NCBI RefSeq assembly: GCF_009002475.1
Contig: NZ_AP019860.1
Coordinates: 9,315,001 to 9,379,000 of the forward strand
DNA length: 64,000 nucleotides
Reading direction: 5' to 3'
Source of the DNA: Candidatus Uabimicrobium amorphum
GTDB taxonomy: Bacteria > Planctomycetota > Uabimicrobiia > Uabimicrobiales > Uabimicrobiaceae
Below are positions 29,654 to 39,247 of the stretch, piece by piece (the stretch's first letter is position 1; the number at the start of each line of letters is the position of its first letter). A program made the translations under genes and the position numbers. The notes below the pieces were generated by a model that saw only the letters and a program-made list of their open reading frames with translations, had not been told where the DNA came from and searched no databases.

Positions 29654-32600
29654 ATTGCGAACTATTTCATGCGCAAGTGTACGATTATCTATACGAACTT
29701 TTAGAAGAAGACGAAAAATGCGCATTTGAAGAACATGCGAAATCTTGTTATCAGTGCCAAGAAAAACTAGAGATACATCGCAAAAGTATCGGTTTATTGG
29801 ATAAATGGGAGCCGGAAGCACGCGTAGTAAAGGCCGAAAATGTAGTAAAGCCAGTAGCGTTTGATCTATCTCAGACAATGAGGTTAGCGGCGACTTTGTG
29901 TTTGATTACATTGGGGAGCTTTGCGGTTCTTCACTGGAAAGATATCGCGTTGCTGATTTCTGGAAGAGATAACATGGTTGATGTACAACTTGTAGAGCGC
30001 GAGATGGAAAAAAAATACAAAACGCACTATAAAGAGCTTCAAGATCAATTCGTCAAAGAACACAATAGATTTTTGAGCAACAAAAACAAAGAGAATGAGA
30101 AGCTTTTGTCAACATTGGAAAAGTTGCATAAGAAAAATGCGCAATTCAAAGAAATGTTGGAAAAACTTACCAAACAAAATGAGCAACTTCGTAATGAAAA
30201 GTTACAACGTGACCAGCAAGTTTTACAAGATAAAGAAGAGCAAGAACTACTAGCGAAACTTCAAGAACGATTGAATAATCTTAAGGAAAAAATTCCTCTG
30301 TATCGACCAAGCAGTGCTATTCGTAAAAGATATGAAAAGAACTTGGTCGAAATCGCCTTTAAGGTACAAAAACTACAGGAAAAAATGGCGCGAAATGTAG
30401 TGAAACAGAAAAATGAATTGGAAAAACGTCTGCATCAACTGAGCGAAGTAAAAATTACAAAAAGAAATTTTGATATCACACGCTGGCCTATAAAAAATAA
30501 TTCTCTCTACGGTGATGTCGATAAAAAACTCAAAGAAGTAGACGAAAAAGAACAGAGCGGTCACGTGACCAACAATACCAAGACTTCATCGGAAGACTTT
30601 TTTGAAAAAGGCAAAAAAATAGCCTTACATTCCGCGAGAAATATTGAGGAAAACCACAACTCCGATACACCATTTAAAGCCGAGTTTAACTTTGACAAAC
30701 AAAAAATGATTACCGAAGAGAAGAAAGAATTCATAGAAACGCAGCAAATTATTAAAGAGGCCGAAAAGCAAGGTGTGCGTTTAGATCTCTTGCAAGCAAG
30801 GGAAAAGCCATTGAATGGTGTGGTTACCGCAATTAGTAAAAGCTTACCCTTAATTATGCTTTCTGTGGGAAGCGACAACGATGTACGAAAAGGGGATCAA
30901 TTTACTATTTTTCGCGACAACAAGTATATCGGTGAGGCTGTCGTAGAGGAGGTGTACAAAGAGGCGTGTGCCGCGCGTATTCTACAACGAAAAGAAAGTA
31001 TTCAAAAAGGTGATTCTGTTACCACGCGCTTTGGCGGTAACAAGGACATACATAAAAGTTCTCATTCAAAAAATACATCTAACGCGGTTGATGAGCCCAA
31101 CTCATTATTTGACGGAAGTGATGAACTCCTCAAAGCGCGAGATCAATTTTTACCACATCTAGCTAATTTCTATTATGAAAAAGGCTGGGGGAGTGAGGAA
31201 TTTGAAGAGCTTGTCAAAAAAGGCAAAATAAAAGTTGAATTCCCACAAGCGTGGCAAAAAGAAATCGATCGTAAGAAAGCACGAGAGATTTTTGACTATA
31301 TGGCGAAAAATACGCGCTTTAACACCGAAGCGTATGAACATATTGTGGAAAATCCTTTTGTTCATGTAATGGATGATCCACTCTCCACTTTTTCGATTGA
31401 CGTCGATACGGCGGCATATGCGAACATGCGACGCTTCTTGAACAATTATCGGCTACCACCCAAAGACGCGGTGCGCTTAGAGGAAATGATTAACTATTTC
31501 GAGTATGACTATCCTCAGCCACAACAAGATGCTCCTTTTTCGGTTCACACGGAAATGGCAAAATGCCCATGGAATCCCAAAAATATCTTGTTAAAAATCG
31601 GCTTACAAGGACGTAAGTTAGAACCTGAAAAGCGTCCAGCGAGTAACATTGTCTTCTTGGTCGATGTTTCTGGTTCTATGCGCGGTAAGAATAAAATTCA
31701 GTTACTGAAGCGTTCTTTGCAGCTACTTGTTGCAAAAATGAACAAGAGTGATCGCATTGCGATTGTCGTGTACGCCGGAGCATCAGGACTTGTACTCCCT
31801 GCGACAACCTGTGACAATAAAAACACGATTTTGCATGCCTTAAACCAATTGCAATCAGGAGGGTCCACCAACGGTGGTCAGGGAATCGAACTTGCGTATA
31901 AAGTTGCCCAGGAAAATTTTATCGACAACGGAATTAACCGTGTCATTCTCGCCACAGACGGAGACTTTAATGTGGGAATTACGGATCGTGGGAGTCTGAC
32001 CCGCCTCATTACAAAGAAGGCCAAAAGCGGTGTATTTCTCACGGTTTTAGGTTTTGGTATGGGAAATTACAAAGACGAAACGTTAGAAACTTTGGCGGAC
32101 AAAGGCAATGGTAACTATGCGTACATCGACAAAATAGAAGAAGCGCAAAAGGTTTTAGTCAAACAAATGCATGGAACATTGTGGACGATTGCCAAAGACG
32201 TAAAAATACAGATTGAGTTCAATCCCAACTTAGTAGAGTCGTATCGTCTTGTAGGCTACGAAAATCGTAAGTTACAGCACCAGGATTTCAATGACGACAC
32301 CAAAGACGCCGGGGAAATTGGTGTGGGGCACACTGTCACCGCATTTTATGAAATTTCGCCGACATACAACGCCCATTTTAAACCAAAGGTAGAAGCACTG
32401 CGCTATCAGCACAAAGCGGTGGTGTTAGACAACAAAAAAGAAATGGCGTTTATTAAATTGCGCTACAAGAAACCCAAAGAAGATAAAAGTGATTTGGTGG
32501 AGTTCTCCATAGATAAAAACATCATCAAAAAACCATCACAAGACTTTTTGTTTGCCTCTTCGGTGGCAAGTTTTGGCATGCTGCTGCGCGATTCACAGTA

Positions 32601-32748
32601 TAAAGGCGTTTTGAATTACGACATGGTTTTAGAGCTGGCAAAAAGAGGTGCATGGCAAAGTAAATCGACACACAGGCAAGAGTTTATCACTCTGATTCAA
32701 AAAGCCCAAGTGATTCACCAAGTAACGAAAATTCAACAACACAAGTAA
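29650..32748 (+). CDS. anti-sigma zinc-finger, coiled-coil and YfbK-type von Willebrand A fusion
   Basis: This encodes 1032 residues. The N-terminus has a zf-HC2-type anti-sigma finger (H29, C33, C36). One transmembrane helix lies near 77-97. A long Lys/Glu-rich coiled coil follows (about 115-330). A beta-rich segment occupies about 375-460. Then comes a YfbK-like N-domain (VMDDPLSTFSIDVDTAAYANM), a VWA domain with MIDAS DVSGSM near 672, and a C-terminal DUF3520-like region. It is translationally coupled to the ECF sigma gene. The expected topology is finger inside, VWA outside, so ligand binding by the VWA part could control sigma release. That is inference. Confidence 0.88.
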   Translation: MNCELFHAQVYDYLYELLEEDEKCAFEEHAKSCYQCQEKLEIHRKSIGLLDKWEPEARVVKAENVVKPVAFDLSQTMRLAATLCLITLGSFAVLHWKDIALLISGRDNMVDVQLVEREMEKKYKTHYKELQDQFVKEHNRFLSNKNKENEKLLSTLEKLHKKNAQFKEMLEKLTKQNEQLRNEKLQRDQQVLQDKEEQELLAKLQERLNNLKEKIPLYRPSSAIRKRYEKNLVEIAFKVQKLQEKMARNVVKQKNELEKRLHQLSEVKITKRNFDITRWPIKNNSLYGDVDKKLKEVDEKEQSGHVTNNTKTSSEDFFEKGKKIALHSARNIEENHNSDTPFKAEFNFDKQKMITEEKKEFIETQQIIKEAEKQGVRLDLLQAREKPLNGVVTAISKSLPLIMLSVGSDNDVRKGDQFTIFRDNKYIGEAVVEEVYKEACAARILQRKESIQKGDSVTTRFGGNKDIHKSSHSKNTSNAVDEPNSLFDGSDELLKARDQFLPHLANFYYEKGWGSEEFEELVKKGKIKVEFPQAWQKEIDRKKAREIFDYMAKNTRFNTEAYEHIVENPFVHVMDDPLSTFSIDVDTAAYANMRRFLNNYRLPPKDAVRLEEMINYFEYDYPQPQQDAPFSVHTEMAKCPWNPKNILLKIGLQGRKLEPEKRPASNIVFLVDVSGSMRGKNKIQLLKRSLQLLVAKMNKSDRIAIVVYAGASGLVLPATTCDNKNTILHALNQLQSGGSTNGGQGIELAYKVAQENFIDNGINRVILATDGDFNVGITDRGSLTRLITKKAKSGVFLTVLGFGMGNYKDETLETLADKGNGNYAYIDKIEEAQKVLVKQMHGTLWTIAKDVKIQIEFNPNLVESYRLVGYENRKLQHQDFNDDTKDAGEIGVGHTVTAFYEISPTYNAHFKPKVEALRYQHKAVVLDNKKEMAFIKLRYKKPKEDKSDLVEFSIDKNIIKKPSQDFLFASSVASFGMLLRDSQYKGVLNYDMVLELAKRGAWQSKSTHRQEFITLIQKAQVIHQVTKIQQHK

Positions 32749-32877
32749 GATGAATGTAGGGGCGGACCTAGTGTCCGCCCGTCCCCCAAACACAGATAGA
32801 TACACGTTTCCAAATATAGAATGTAGGGGGCCTAGTGTCCGCCCGTCCTCAAAATATAGACTTACGTTTCCAAAACA
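32749..32877. repeat. two diverged copies of a GC-rich hairpin repeat
   Basis: A unit of about 65 bp, gaatgtaggggcggaccta... to ...acgtttccaaa, occurs twice in tandem. In the first copy GGGCGGAC (32760-32767) pairs with GTCCGCCC (32773-32780). In the second copy the left arm has lost four bases, so the hairpin is broken. The GC-rich core contrasts with the AT-rich surroundings. The first copy could also terminate the preceding gene. Confidence 0.7.
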
Positions 32878-32895
32878 CATAAAATTTAACGAAAT

Positions 32896-33915
32896 CTAGC
32901 TAATCAACGTCGCGATAGGTTTGGTTTCGTCAAAATTATCCAAAACAGTACGCGTAATAATGGCCAAAGGATATGCTAAGAACATTCCAGCAGTTCCCCA
33001 CAGCCATCCCCAGTACGCGAGTAAAAATAGCAAGATAAGAGGATTTATCGATAGATGTTTTCCCGCAATATAAGGTTCGAGAACGTTACCCCAGAGGATT
33101 TGCGTAGACAGTAATAATGCGATCAATGTCAAGAGCGAGTATAACTCAACGTTTTGTAAAAAACCCATCGCGATAGGAAAGCAGCAGGCAATCGCAGAAC
33201 CAACATAAGGTACGTAGTTGGCAATAAAAATAACAATGGTCCACAACAACCAAAAATCAATACCGAAAAAATACATGACAATGCCAGAGGTGATTGCAGT
33301 GCCAAGACTAATCACCGTCTTTATTAGCAAGTACTTTTGAATACATTGGTTGATGCTACCGCTTACATGCATAACTTTTTGTGATGTTTCTTTTGTAAAA
33401 GCTTTTTGTAGACGTTGTGGTAGTTTACTTGCTCCAAAAATAATAAACAGTAGATAGAAAAGCACAACGGCGAAGCTTTTTAGAAAACCGAGAACTGTTT
33501 CTAGTAACCAGGCAAACCACTTTGATGTATTGCTTTCATTCAACATATCACTGCCAACATGAATTAAGAACTGTCCTATATCGTTTGCCTTTAAGAACTC
33601 TACTCGTTGTTGAAATACACTTTGGTACTCAGGTATTTTGGTTTGTAACAGGCTAATACTATTAAAAACAGTGGCCTCTAAAATAAAAAATATAAAGGTT
33701 AAAAGCCCTAGTAGCAATAGATAAGATCCCACAATAGGTATGTGCATTTTGCTAAGTAAGAATACGACCGGACGCGTAATGTAATACAGAAATATCGCAA
33801 TAAGCAGCGGCTTTAATATAGGATTTAAATAGTGAAATATGATTCCGAGAAGAACGATAGATAACAATATGGCATTGGTATCGCTTTGATGTTTTTCGAT
33901 GTTGTCATGAGTCAT
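32896..33915 (-). CDS. AI-2E family (PerM/YdiK-like) membrane transporter
   Basis: This encodes 339 residues from ATG 33915 with GAGGAA upstream. About seven or eight hydrophobic helices are present. The C-terminal pattern is typical of the AI-2E exporter family: FIANYVPYVGSAIACCFPIAMGFLQN and YIAGKHLSINPLILLFLLAYWGWLWG with AGMFLAYPLA. Members export autoinducer-2 or small solutes, or act as Na+/H+ antiporters. The actual substrate is unknown. It stands alone and is divergent from the next gene. Confidence 0.88.
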   Translation of the reverse strand: MTHDNIEKHQSDTNAILLSIVLLGIIFHYLNPILKPLLIAIFLYYITRPVVFLLSKMHIPIVGSYLLLLGLLTFIFFILEATVFNSISLLQTKIPEYQSVFQQRVEFLKANDIGQFLIHVGSDMLNESNTSKWFAWLLETVLGFLKSFAVVLFYLLFIIFGASKLPQRLQKAFTKETSQKVMHVSGSINQCIQKYLLIKTVISLGTAITSGIVMYFFGIDFWLLWTIVIFIANYVPYVGSAIACCFPIAMGFLQNVELYSLLTLIALLLSTQILWGNVLEPYIAGKHLSINPLILLFLLAYWGWLWGTAGMFLAYPLAIITRTVLDNFDETKPIATLIS

Positions 33916-34132
33916 TTTTTCCTCGCTATCAATGTTTATTGTAGTAAAAACAAAACCGATAATTTTCACATTGAACTATAAAATTTTGTGGAATACAACT
34001 GGTATTTCATGTAATCAAAAAAATATAAGATAATGACAAAATAATGACTTAGTGATGACTAGGCCATGAATTGCTTTTGCTACAATAATGTAACAAAAGC
34101 TTACAGCTTCCACGACTGTTAGGAGATAGGAT

Positions 34133-36355
34133 ATGAAAATGAGGATATACATAACAATGAGTATAGTTGTGTTTGTTTTGTCTTGTAGCCAAATAAACAT
34201 AACGTTAGAACGAGATGCTGAAGGCAACTTAGTACCACAAAATACCGCCCAAGAAAAGAACAAGTTTGATGGTTTTTTGAAAAAATACGACGCCAACGAA
34301 CCACAAAAAAACAACGAAGAGATGGCGAAAAGATTTGCAACACCTGATTATCGCGACAAATTGTCTTTTGCGGGAGAGGGAAGTAAATTCTTTTCTGAAG
34401 TGGTGAATGAATTACAATTAAATGCGCAGCAAAGAAAACGATTGAACAACAAAGGCATGGTGATTTCCACAAAACGCCGCGCGACGTTTGTCGAGATTTA
34501 CTATGATATCTATCAAAAGCATCTTCCGGTATTTATCACCAGTGACTCTATTCTTTATGCGTTGCAGCGTTCCTATGTGACAATGTTAAAAAACTTAGAA
34601 CGCAATCTGTTTACACCGGCAATTGTTTCCACTTTAAAAGAGAGCCAGGCTCTTCTAAAAGAACAGGCGGCCAATGTTTCGAGTAGTTCACTACAAAATT
34701 ATAAAGACGTGGATCTGTACTTAACGGTGGCACAAAATCTATTCCTCGAAGGAAAACCCACGAATTTACGCGTTTATCCTGTTGTTGCCTCTGAAGAAAA
34801 AGTACGCGAAATTTTGTCGCGCATCGACGGCTTGGGGATGGAAACTCCACACACCGGTCGTGTGACAAGTATCTACGGAGGCAAGCGCTTCGTTGACTAC
34901 AGTCAATTTCGTGTACGCGGGCATTACAGAGAAGAAGGTTTACAAGGATACTTCCGTGGGATGATGTGGTTGGGGCGCGCAGATTGCGGTATGATCTTGT
35001 CGCAAGCAAATGGTGTAAATGTAGATCCTGAGCGCGAATTGCGCAATATGGTGCTCATTAGCCAGTTGTTTACCCAAAGTCCTAGCTGGAAAGATTTTAA
35101 ACTCGTGGACACACTCCTAAGTTATTTGGTAGGGGACAGTGACAACATCAAGATCGAAACGGTTGTTTCCTTACTGAAGGACCATGGCATAAAAGGACTT
35201 GGTGACACACGTGCCGAGCACTGGATTGCATTTCGCGAAGACGTGGCAAAGTTATCACAGCAGCGTATCAATTCTCAGGCTCTTGTTTCCGACCCGAAAA
35301 GTGCACAACGTGAACAACACCCTCAGTTATTTCAGATTTTTGGGCAACGTTTTGTGATCGACTCATTCATTCTGTCCAACGTTGTGTATGATAAAATTGT
35401 TTTTCAAGGAAAGAAGCAACAGCGACGCATTCCCAAAGGTTTAGACGTGATGGCGGCGTTGGGTAACAGTGAAGCGGTGAGCTTACTACAACCAGAAATG
35501 AAAACATGGAACTACACCGCAAATATGCTGGCGCTAAACGAATTGGTAGAAGGTTTCGATGACGACTATTGGCAAAAAAGTTTCTACAATAACATGCTGG
35601 ACAATTTGCGTATTCTCGACAAAGATGTTTCTAAGGATCAGCGTTATCCTCAAGTGATGCAAACACAAGATTGGCAACGTAAACAACTTGTTTCACAGTT
35701 GGGTACATGGACCGAAATGCGTCACAATAACGTATTGTATGTAAAACAGTCGTATGGAAGTATTTCTTGTGAATATCCACAAGGTTATGTCGAACCGTAC
35801 CCTGAATTCTACCGAAATCTCAAGGTGTACTGCAAGAGTTTACATTCTTCGTTGTCTCTAGCGAAAAACTTAGTCGATGAACAATACAGTTACATGATGA
35901 ACGCGCAGATCAAATATTTTGATCACTTTGCGCAAACGATGGAGACATTAGAAAAAATTGCCAAAAAACAACTTAGCTCGCAACCACTAGACGAAAATGA
36001 ACAGAGCTTTTTAAAGAAAGTCGTCGAAAAGGCTTTTCTCGGCTGTGGTGGTCCCAAAACGTACGACGGTTGGTATTGTAAGTTGTATTATGGCGGTAGC
36101 TACGACTGGGAACCATCGGTCACGGATGTTCATACGGACCCTGATTCACAACAAATCGTTCATGTCGCCACAGGTGATGCCCAGTATTGTGCGATTGTGA
36201 TCGATAATGAAAACGATTTGTGTACCTACGCAGGACCTGTGTATTCATATTATGAATTTACCGCTGAAAAACGTTGGCAAGACGAGGAATGGCAAGAACA
36301 ACTGTCGTCGAAAGATGTAGATAGTAGCCAATACCTCCCAGATTGGTTGAAGTAA
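34133..36355 (+). CDS. DUF3160-family lipoprotein
   Basis: This encodes 740 residues. The N-terminus is a lipoprotein signal with lipobox VLSC (Cys18), so the protein is likely anchored to a membrane facing outward. The body matches what I recall of DUF3160 proteins: HLPVFITSDSILYALQRSY near 140, YFRGMMWLGR near 273, DVMAALGNSEA near 438, and the C-terminal TDVHTDPDSQQIVHVATGD. No catalytic role is established for the family. TAGGAG lies upstream of the ATG. It is convergent with ssb across a bidirectional terminator. Confidence 0.8.
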   Translation: MKMRIYITMSIVVFVLSCSQINITLERDAEGNLVPQNTAQEKNKFDGFLKKYDANEPQKNNEEMAKRFATPDYRDKLSFAGEGSKFFSEVVNELQLNAQQRKRLNNKGMVISTKRRATFVEIYYDIYQKHLPVFITSDSILYALQRSYVTMLKNLERNLFTPAIVSTLKESQALLKEQAANVSSSSLQNYKDVDLYLTVAQNLFLEGKPTNLRVYPVVASEEKVREILSRIDGLGMETPHTGRVTSIYGGKRFVDYSQFRVRGHYREEGLQGYFRGMMWLGRADCGMILSQANGVNVDPERELRNMVLISQLFTQSPSWKDFKLVDTLLSYLVGDSDNIKIETVVSLLKDHGIKGLGDTRAEHWIAFREDVAKLSQQRINSQALVSDPKSAQREQHPQLFQIFGQRFVIDSFILSNVVYDKIVFQGKKQQRRIPKGLDVMAALGNSEAVSLLQPEMKTWNYTANMLALNELVEGFDDDYWQKSFYNNMLDNLRILDKDVSKDQRYPQVMQTQDWQRKQLVSQLGTWTEMRHNNVLYVKQSYGSISCEYPQGYVEPYPEFYRNLKVYCKSLHSSLSLAKNLVDEQYSYMMNAQIKYFDHFAQTMETLEKIAKKQLSSQPLDENEQSFLKKVVEKAFLGCGGPKTYDGWYCKLYYGGSYDWEPSVTDVHTDPDSQQIVHVATGDAQYCAIVIDNENDLCTYAGPVYSYYEFTAEKRWQDEEWQEQLSSKDVDSSQYLPDWLK

Positions 36356-36362
36356 ATGTAAA

Positions 36363-36388
36363 ATATCTGGAGGTTTTCCTCCAGATAT
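36363..36388. terminator. bidirectional terminator
   Basis: Perfect 11-bp arms ATATCTGGAGG and CCTCCAGATAT around TTTT lie between the DUF3160 gene and ssb, which converge here. Confidence 0.75.
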
Positions 36389-36393
36389 AAAAA

Positions 36394-36783
36394 TTACCAG
36401 CTAGGCTCCGTTGTTTCCGCAACAACAGAAGAATAAGATTGCTGTTGTTGTTTGGGGTCTAAGAATTCAAAGTTGCGACAGTTTACTTTTAATTTGCTAC
36501 GCGCCTTACCAGTATCTTTGTCTTGCCAGCGATCTTGCTGTAAATATCCCGCAATAAATATCCGACTACCTTTTTGTAAATGCTCCGCCATAATCTCTGC
36601 TTGTCGTTCCCAAACAACAATGTCGACAAAAGTAGTTTCTTCTTTGATAAAACCATCTTGGGTTTTATACTTTCTATTGACGGCAATGCCTACCTCAACC
36701 ACTTTTCTACCGTTAGGAGTTGTTCTTAGTTCAGGTATATGAGTCAGGCGACCAATGAGATTTACGGAGTTGTAACTTGCCAT
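36394..36783 (-). CDS. ssb: single-stranded DNA-binding protein
   Basis: This encodes 129 residues from ATG after AAGGAG. The OB-fold sequence is clear (SVNLIGRLTHIPELRTTPNGRKV, FVDIVVWERQAE, GSRIFIAGYLQQDRW). It is shorter than typical SSB (about 150-180) and ends ETTEPSW, lacking the usual acidic DDDIPF-type tip that recruits partner proteins. It could be an accessory SSB paralogue or a lineage-specific form. Confidence 0.9.
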   Translation of the reverse strand: MASYNSVNLIGRLTHIPELRTTPNGRKVVEVGIAVNRKYKTQDGFIKEETTFVDIVVWERQAEIMAEHLQKGSRIFIAGYLQQDRWQDKDTGKARSKLKVNCRNFEFLDPKQQQQSYSSVVAETTEPSW

Positions 36784-36876
36784 ATGTTCTCCTTTGAAAC
36801 AGTTTTGTGAAAAAGTGAATTATAACAGAGGCAGCGACAACATTAAGAATCGAGCTTTGGGTTAGGAGATAACGCG

Positions 36877-38103
36877 ATGTGGAAAAGAGTACGAGGATTT
36901 ACATATAAAGTAGTGGTGGTTGGCTGTTTTTGTTTTCTTTTACTTCTCAACACACGTTTGTATACTACGAGTTTGCATGGGAATAGTTCCAGGGAAATTG
37001 TGCAGCAGCTCCATTTCATCAAAGGAGAATTACAGCAAGGAATGGCCGAAGATATGCAGCTATTTTTTCCCGAAGGATACTTTTTTTCGTATGTACTCTA
37101 TGGCTTAACATGGACGAACATCGCGATCGACAAACAAGGTACTATAAGCAATAGAGCACAGCAGGAAGCGCTATGGGCACTATCACATCTCGACACACCA
37201 AAAGGACGCGAACCTTTTCCCAAAGAGCAAAATCCTTCGTGGGGGATTTTTTATAAAGCGTGGTTGAATTGGCTACGTGGCGGAATTCTCAAGTTAGGAA
37301 ATAATGCGCAACTTCGCAAAAAATTTACCGCAGATTGCGATGAAATCACCGATGCTTTTCGCAATAGCGTCACACCTTTTTTGACTTCCTATACAAACGC
37401 TGCGTGGCCGGTCGATAGTGTCATTGGCATCGCCGTTTTATGTCTACACGATCATCTTTTCCCGCATAAATACCAAGATGTCATCAACGCATGGCTACAA
37501 AAAGCCAAAAGTAAGTTGGACAATGGTTTGCTCGCGCATTACGTAGATCATCTCTCCGGAGACACAATCACCGGAGCGCGTGCCACATCACAAAGTGTAC
37601 TTCTAAGGTTCTTGCCGGAAATTTCTGCTACATGGAGTAAGGAACAATACACCTTGTTTCGCCAAAGGTATGTCAAAACTATTTTTGGCTTGCCGGCGGT
37701 AAAAGAGTTTCCTCCGGGAAAATCAGGCGTTGGCGATGTTGATTCGGGACCTCTCATTTTTGGCTTTAGTACCTCTTCCTCCACGGTAACGATTGCGACC
37801 GCAAAAGTACACGGAGATCCATTGTATTCGCAATTAATGGACACCGCAGAAATGGTGACAATCCCCATGTGTTTTGGTAATGAGAAGTATCATTTTTTTG
37901 GATTACTACCCATAGGCGACGCGTTTTTAGCGTGGAGTAAGAGCATTGTGCTGTGGACAAGACAAGCGGAGAGTGAGGGGAAATACGAGAGGGTCACCAG
38001 TCGTTATTGGCGTGTACCATTTCATGTATTTTCCTTAATGTTAATGATACCACTGCTCTTTCCCGTATGGCGAAAAGCCTATAAAAACTACAAAAACAAA
38101 TAG
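36877..38103 (+). CDS. membrane-anchored protein, possibly linalool dehydratase-like
   Basis: This encodes 408 residues with TAGGAG before the ATG. It has an N-terminal hydrophobic helix (VVVVGCFCFLLLLNTRLY) and a C-terminal one (FHVFSLMLMIPLLFPVW). The central, probably exterior domain is largely helical, with motifs AAWPVDSVIGIAVL and GDVDSGPLIFGFSTSSS. These resemble the alpha/alpha-barrel of linalool dehydratase/isomerase-like proteins, a weak by-eye match. It forms an operon with the next two genes (10-bp gap, then overlap). Confidence 0.55.
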   Translation: MWKRVRGFTYKVVVVGCFCFLLLLNTRLYTTSLHGNSSREIVQQLHFIKGELQQGMAEDMQLFFPEGYFFSYVLYGLTWTNIAIDKQGTISNRAQQEALWALSHLDTPKGREPFPKEQNPSWGIFYKAWLNWLRGGILKLGNNAQLRKKFTADCDEITDAFRNSVTPFLTSYTNAAWPVDSVIGIAVLCLHDHLFPHKYQDVINAWLQKAKSKLDNGLLAHYVDHLSGDTITGARATSQSVLLRFLPEISATWSKEQYTLFRQRYVKTIFGLPAVKEFPPGKSGVGDVDSGPLIFGFSTSSSTVTIATAKVHGDPLYSQLMDTAEMVTIPMCFGNEKYHFFGLLPIGDAFLAWSKSIVLWTRQAESEGKYERVTSRYWRVPFHVFSLMLMIPLLFPVWRKAYKNYKNK

Positions 38104-38113
38104 GAATAATAAC

Positions 38114-38773
38114 ATGCGCAAATTGTGGAAATACATGAAGATTGCGATGCTAGTTTTTTTTCTTCCCATTGTGACATATCTAGCCATCGCCGTTGTTTGT
38201 ACTTACATTACAGTAAATAATCAGGAAATAAGCGACGCCACACACGAAATCTTCATAAGCTCTAACGGTGTGCATCTCGATATCGTTCTAAACAAAAAAG
38301 ACCTTTCTAAAGGCTTTCTGAAGGGCATTGTTCATTACACACACGAAGACTATTTAGCTTTTGGTTGGGGAGACGAAGATTTTTACTTAAATACACCCAC
38401 ATGGAACGATTTGAGTGTCGCGAATGCACTGCAAGCGCTTTTTTGGCATAGCGACTCTCTTGTCCACGTAACAAGGTACCATTATCCACAAAAACATTGG
38501 GCGAAGGTACGCGTAACAAAACAACAATTGCAAAGTGTTATACAACAAATCGAAAGTGCTTTTTTATTAAAGAATGAACAAAAGGAAGTCTTACAAAGAA
38601 GTTACCACTTCTACGATAATTTCTACAAAGCCAAAGGCTCATACACATGTTTTTACACTTGCAACACTTGGGTGAACTGCGTTTTGAAGAACAGCGCAAT
38701 CAAGGCTTGTTTGTGGACACCGTTTTCTTTTCGGTTGATGGACATACATTTAAATTTGAGCAAGGAGAAGTGA
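38114..38773 (+). CDS. DUF2459-like membrane-anchored protein
   Basis: This encodes 219 residues with AGGAAT upstream. It has one N-terminal transmembrane helix. The body shows EIFISSNGVHLDIVLN, AFGWGDEDFYLNTPTW and TCFYTCNTWVN, matching the DUF2459 (TIGR02117) pattern as I remember it; a Cys/His hydrolase fold is possible. The last base of its stop is shared with the next start codon (TGATG), so translation is coupled. Confidence 0.65.
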   Translation: MRKLWKYMKIAMLVFFLPIVTYLAIAVVCTYITVNNQEISDATHEIFISSNGVHLDIVLNKKDLSKGFLKGIVHYTHEDYLAFGWGDEDFYLNTPTWNDLSVANALQALFWHSDSLVHVTRYHYPQKHWAKVRVTKQQLQSVIQQIESAFLLKNEQKEVLQRSYHFYDNFYKAKGSYTCFYTCNTWVNCVLKNSAIKACLWTPFSFRLMDIHLNLSKEK

Positions 38774-39141
38774 TGATGGAAGACGCAATAGTTGTCACAT
38801 ATATATTTATCATACCAGCGATAGCTATTTTTTGGTTTGCGTATCTACTATACCAGGCCTATAAATCTAAGTTATCGCTAGCGATAGGTGTGTTGATCGC
38901 CCTTGCGCTGTATTCTCTATCTTTTGCAATAGGGCTGCCTGGAGCCTTGCTCGTCTTTCTATGCTTTTCTGCGTACTTTCCATTGAGATTGGTCTATATT
39001 GTAGGTATTCGCGCGGATAGTCGGGAAGTATCGTGTGGCGGTGGTAAGAAAGAAATTACGTTTCTTTTTGCGATGACGATATTGAGTTGTTTGGTAGCGT
39101 ATTTGACAATTAGAAGTGCGGGGGGGGCTATTTCTGGTTAA
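38773..39141 (+). CDS. small integral membrane protein, unknown
   Basis: This encodes 122 residues. The start is ATG 38773, overlapping the upstream stop, or ATG 38776; AAGGAG at 38762-38767 serves either. Three or four hydrophobic helices are present (VVTYIFIIPAIAIFWFAYLL, LALYSLSFAIGLPGALLVFLC, LFAMTILSCLVAYL). No family was recognised. It is the third gene of a membrane-protein operon. Confidence 0.65.
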   Translation: MMEDAIVVTYIFIIPAIAIFWFAYLLYQAYKSKLSLAIGVLIALALYSLSFAIGLPGALLVFLCFSAYFPLRLVYIVGIRADSREVSCGGGKKEITFLFAMTILSCLVAYLTIRSAGGAISG

Positions 39142-39151
39142 GGATATAAGT

Positions 39152-39208
39152 GTGAAAAATTATTTATTGGTAATGATATTGTTAACCATAATTTTTACAA
39201 ATGCATAG
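39152..39208 (+). pseudogene. orphan signal-peptide start of a lost gene
   Basis: AAGGA overlaps the stop of the preceding gene and is followed after 7 bp by GTG and 18 codons. They encode MKNYLLVMILLTIIFTNA, which looks like a signal peptide, and then TAG. The mature part is missing and repeat DNA follows. It may be the remnant of a fourth operon gene destroyed by repeat insertion, or chance. Confidence 0.3.
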
Positions 39209-39247
39209 CGATATTTAATAATTATGTGCAAGCGCGCACTAAAAAAT

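Noticed and set aside
38647..38772. A longer N-terminus for the small membrane protein ending at 39141
   Set aside because: It would overlap the DUF2459-like gene by more than 120 bp; AAGGAG at 38762 supports the start at 38773 or 38776.
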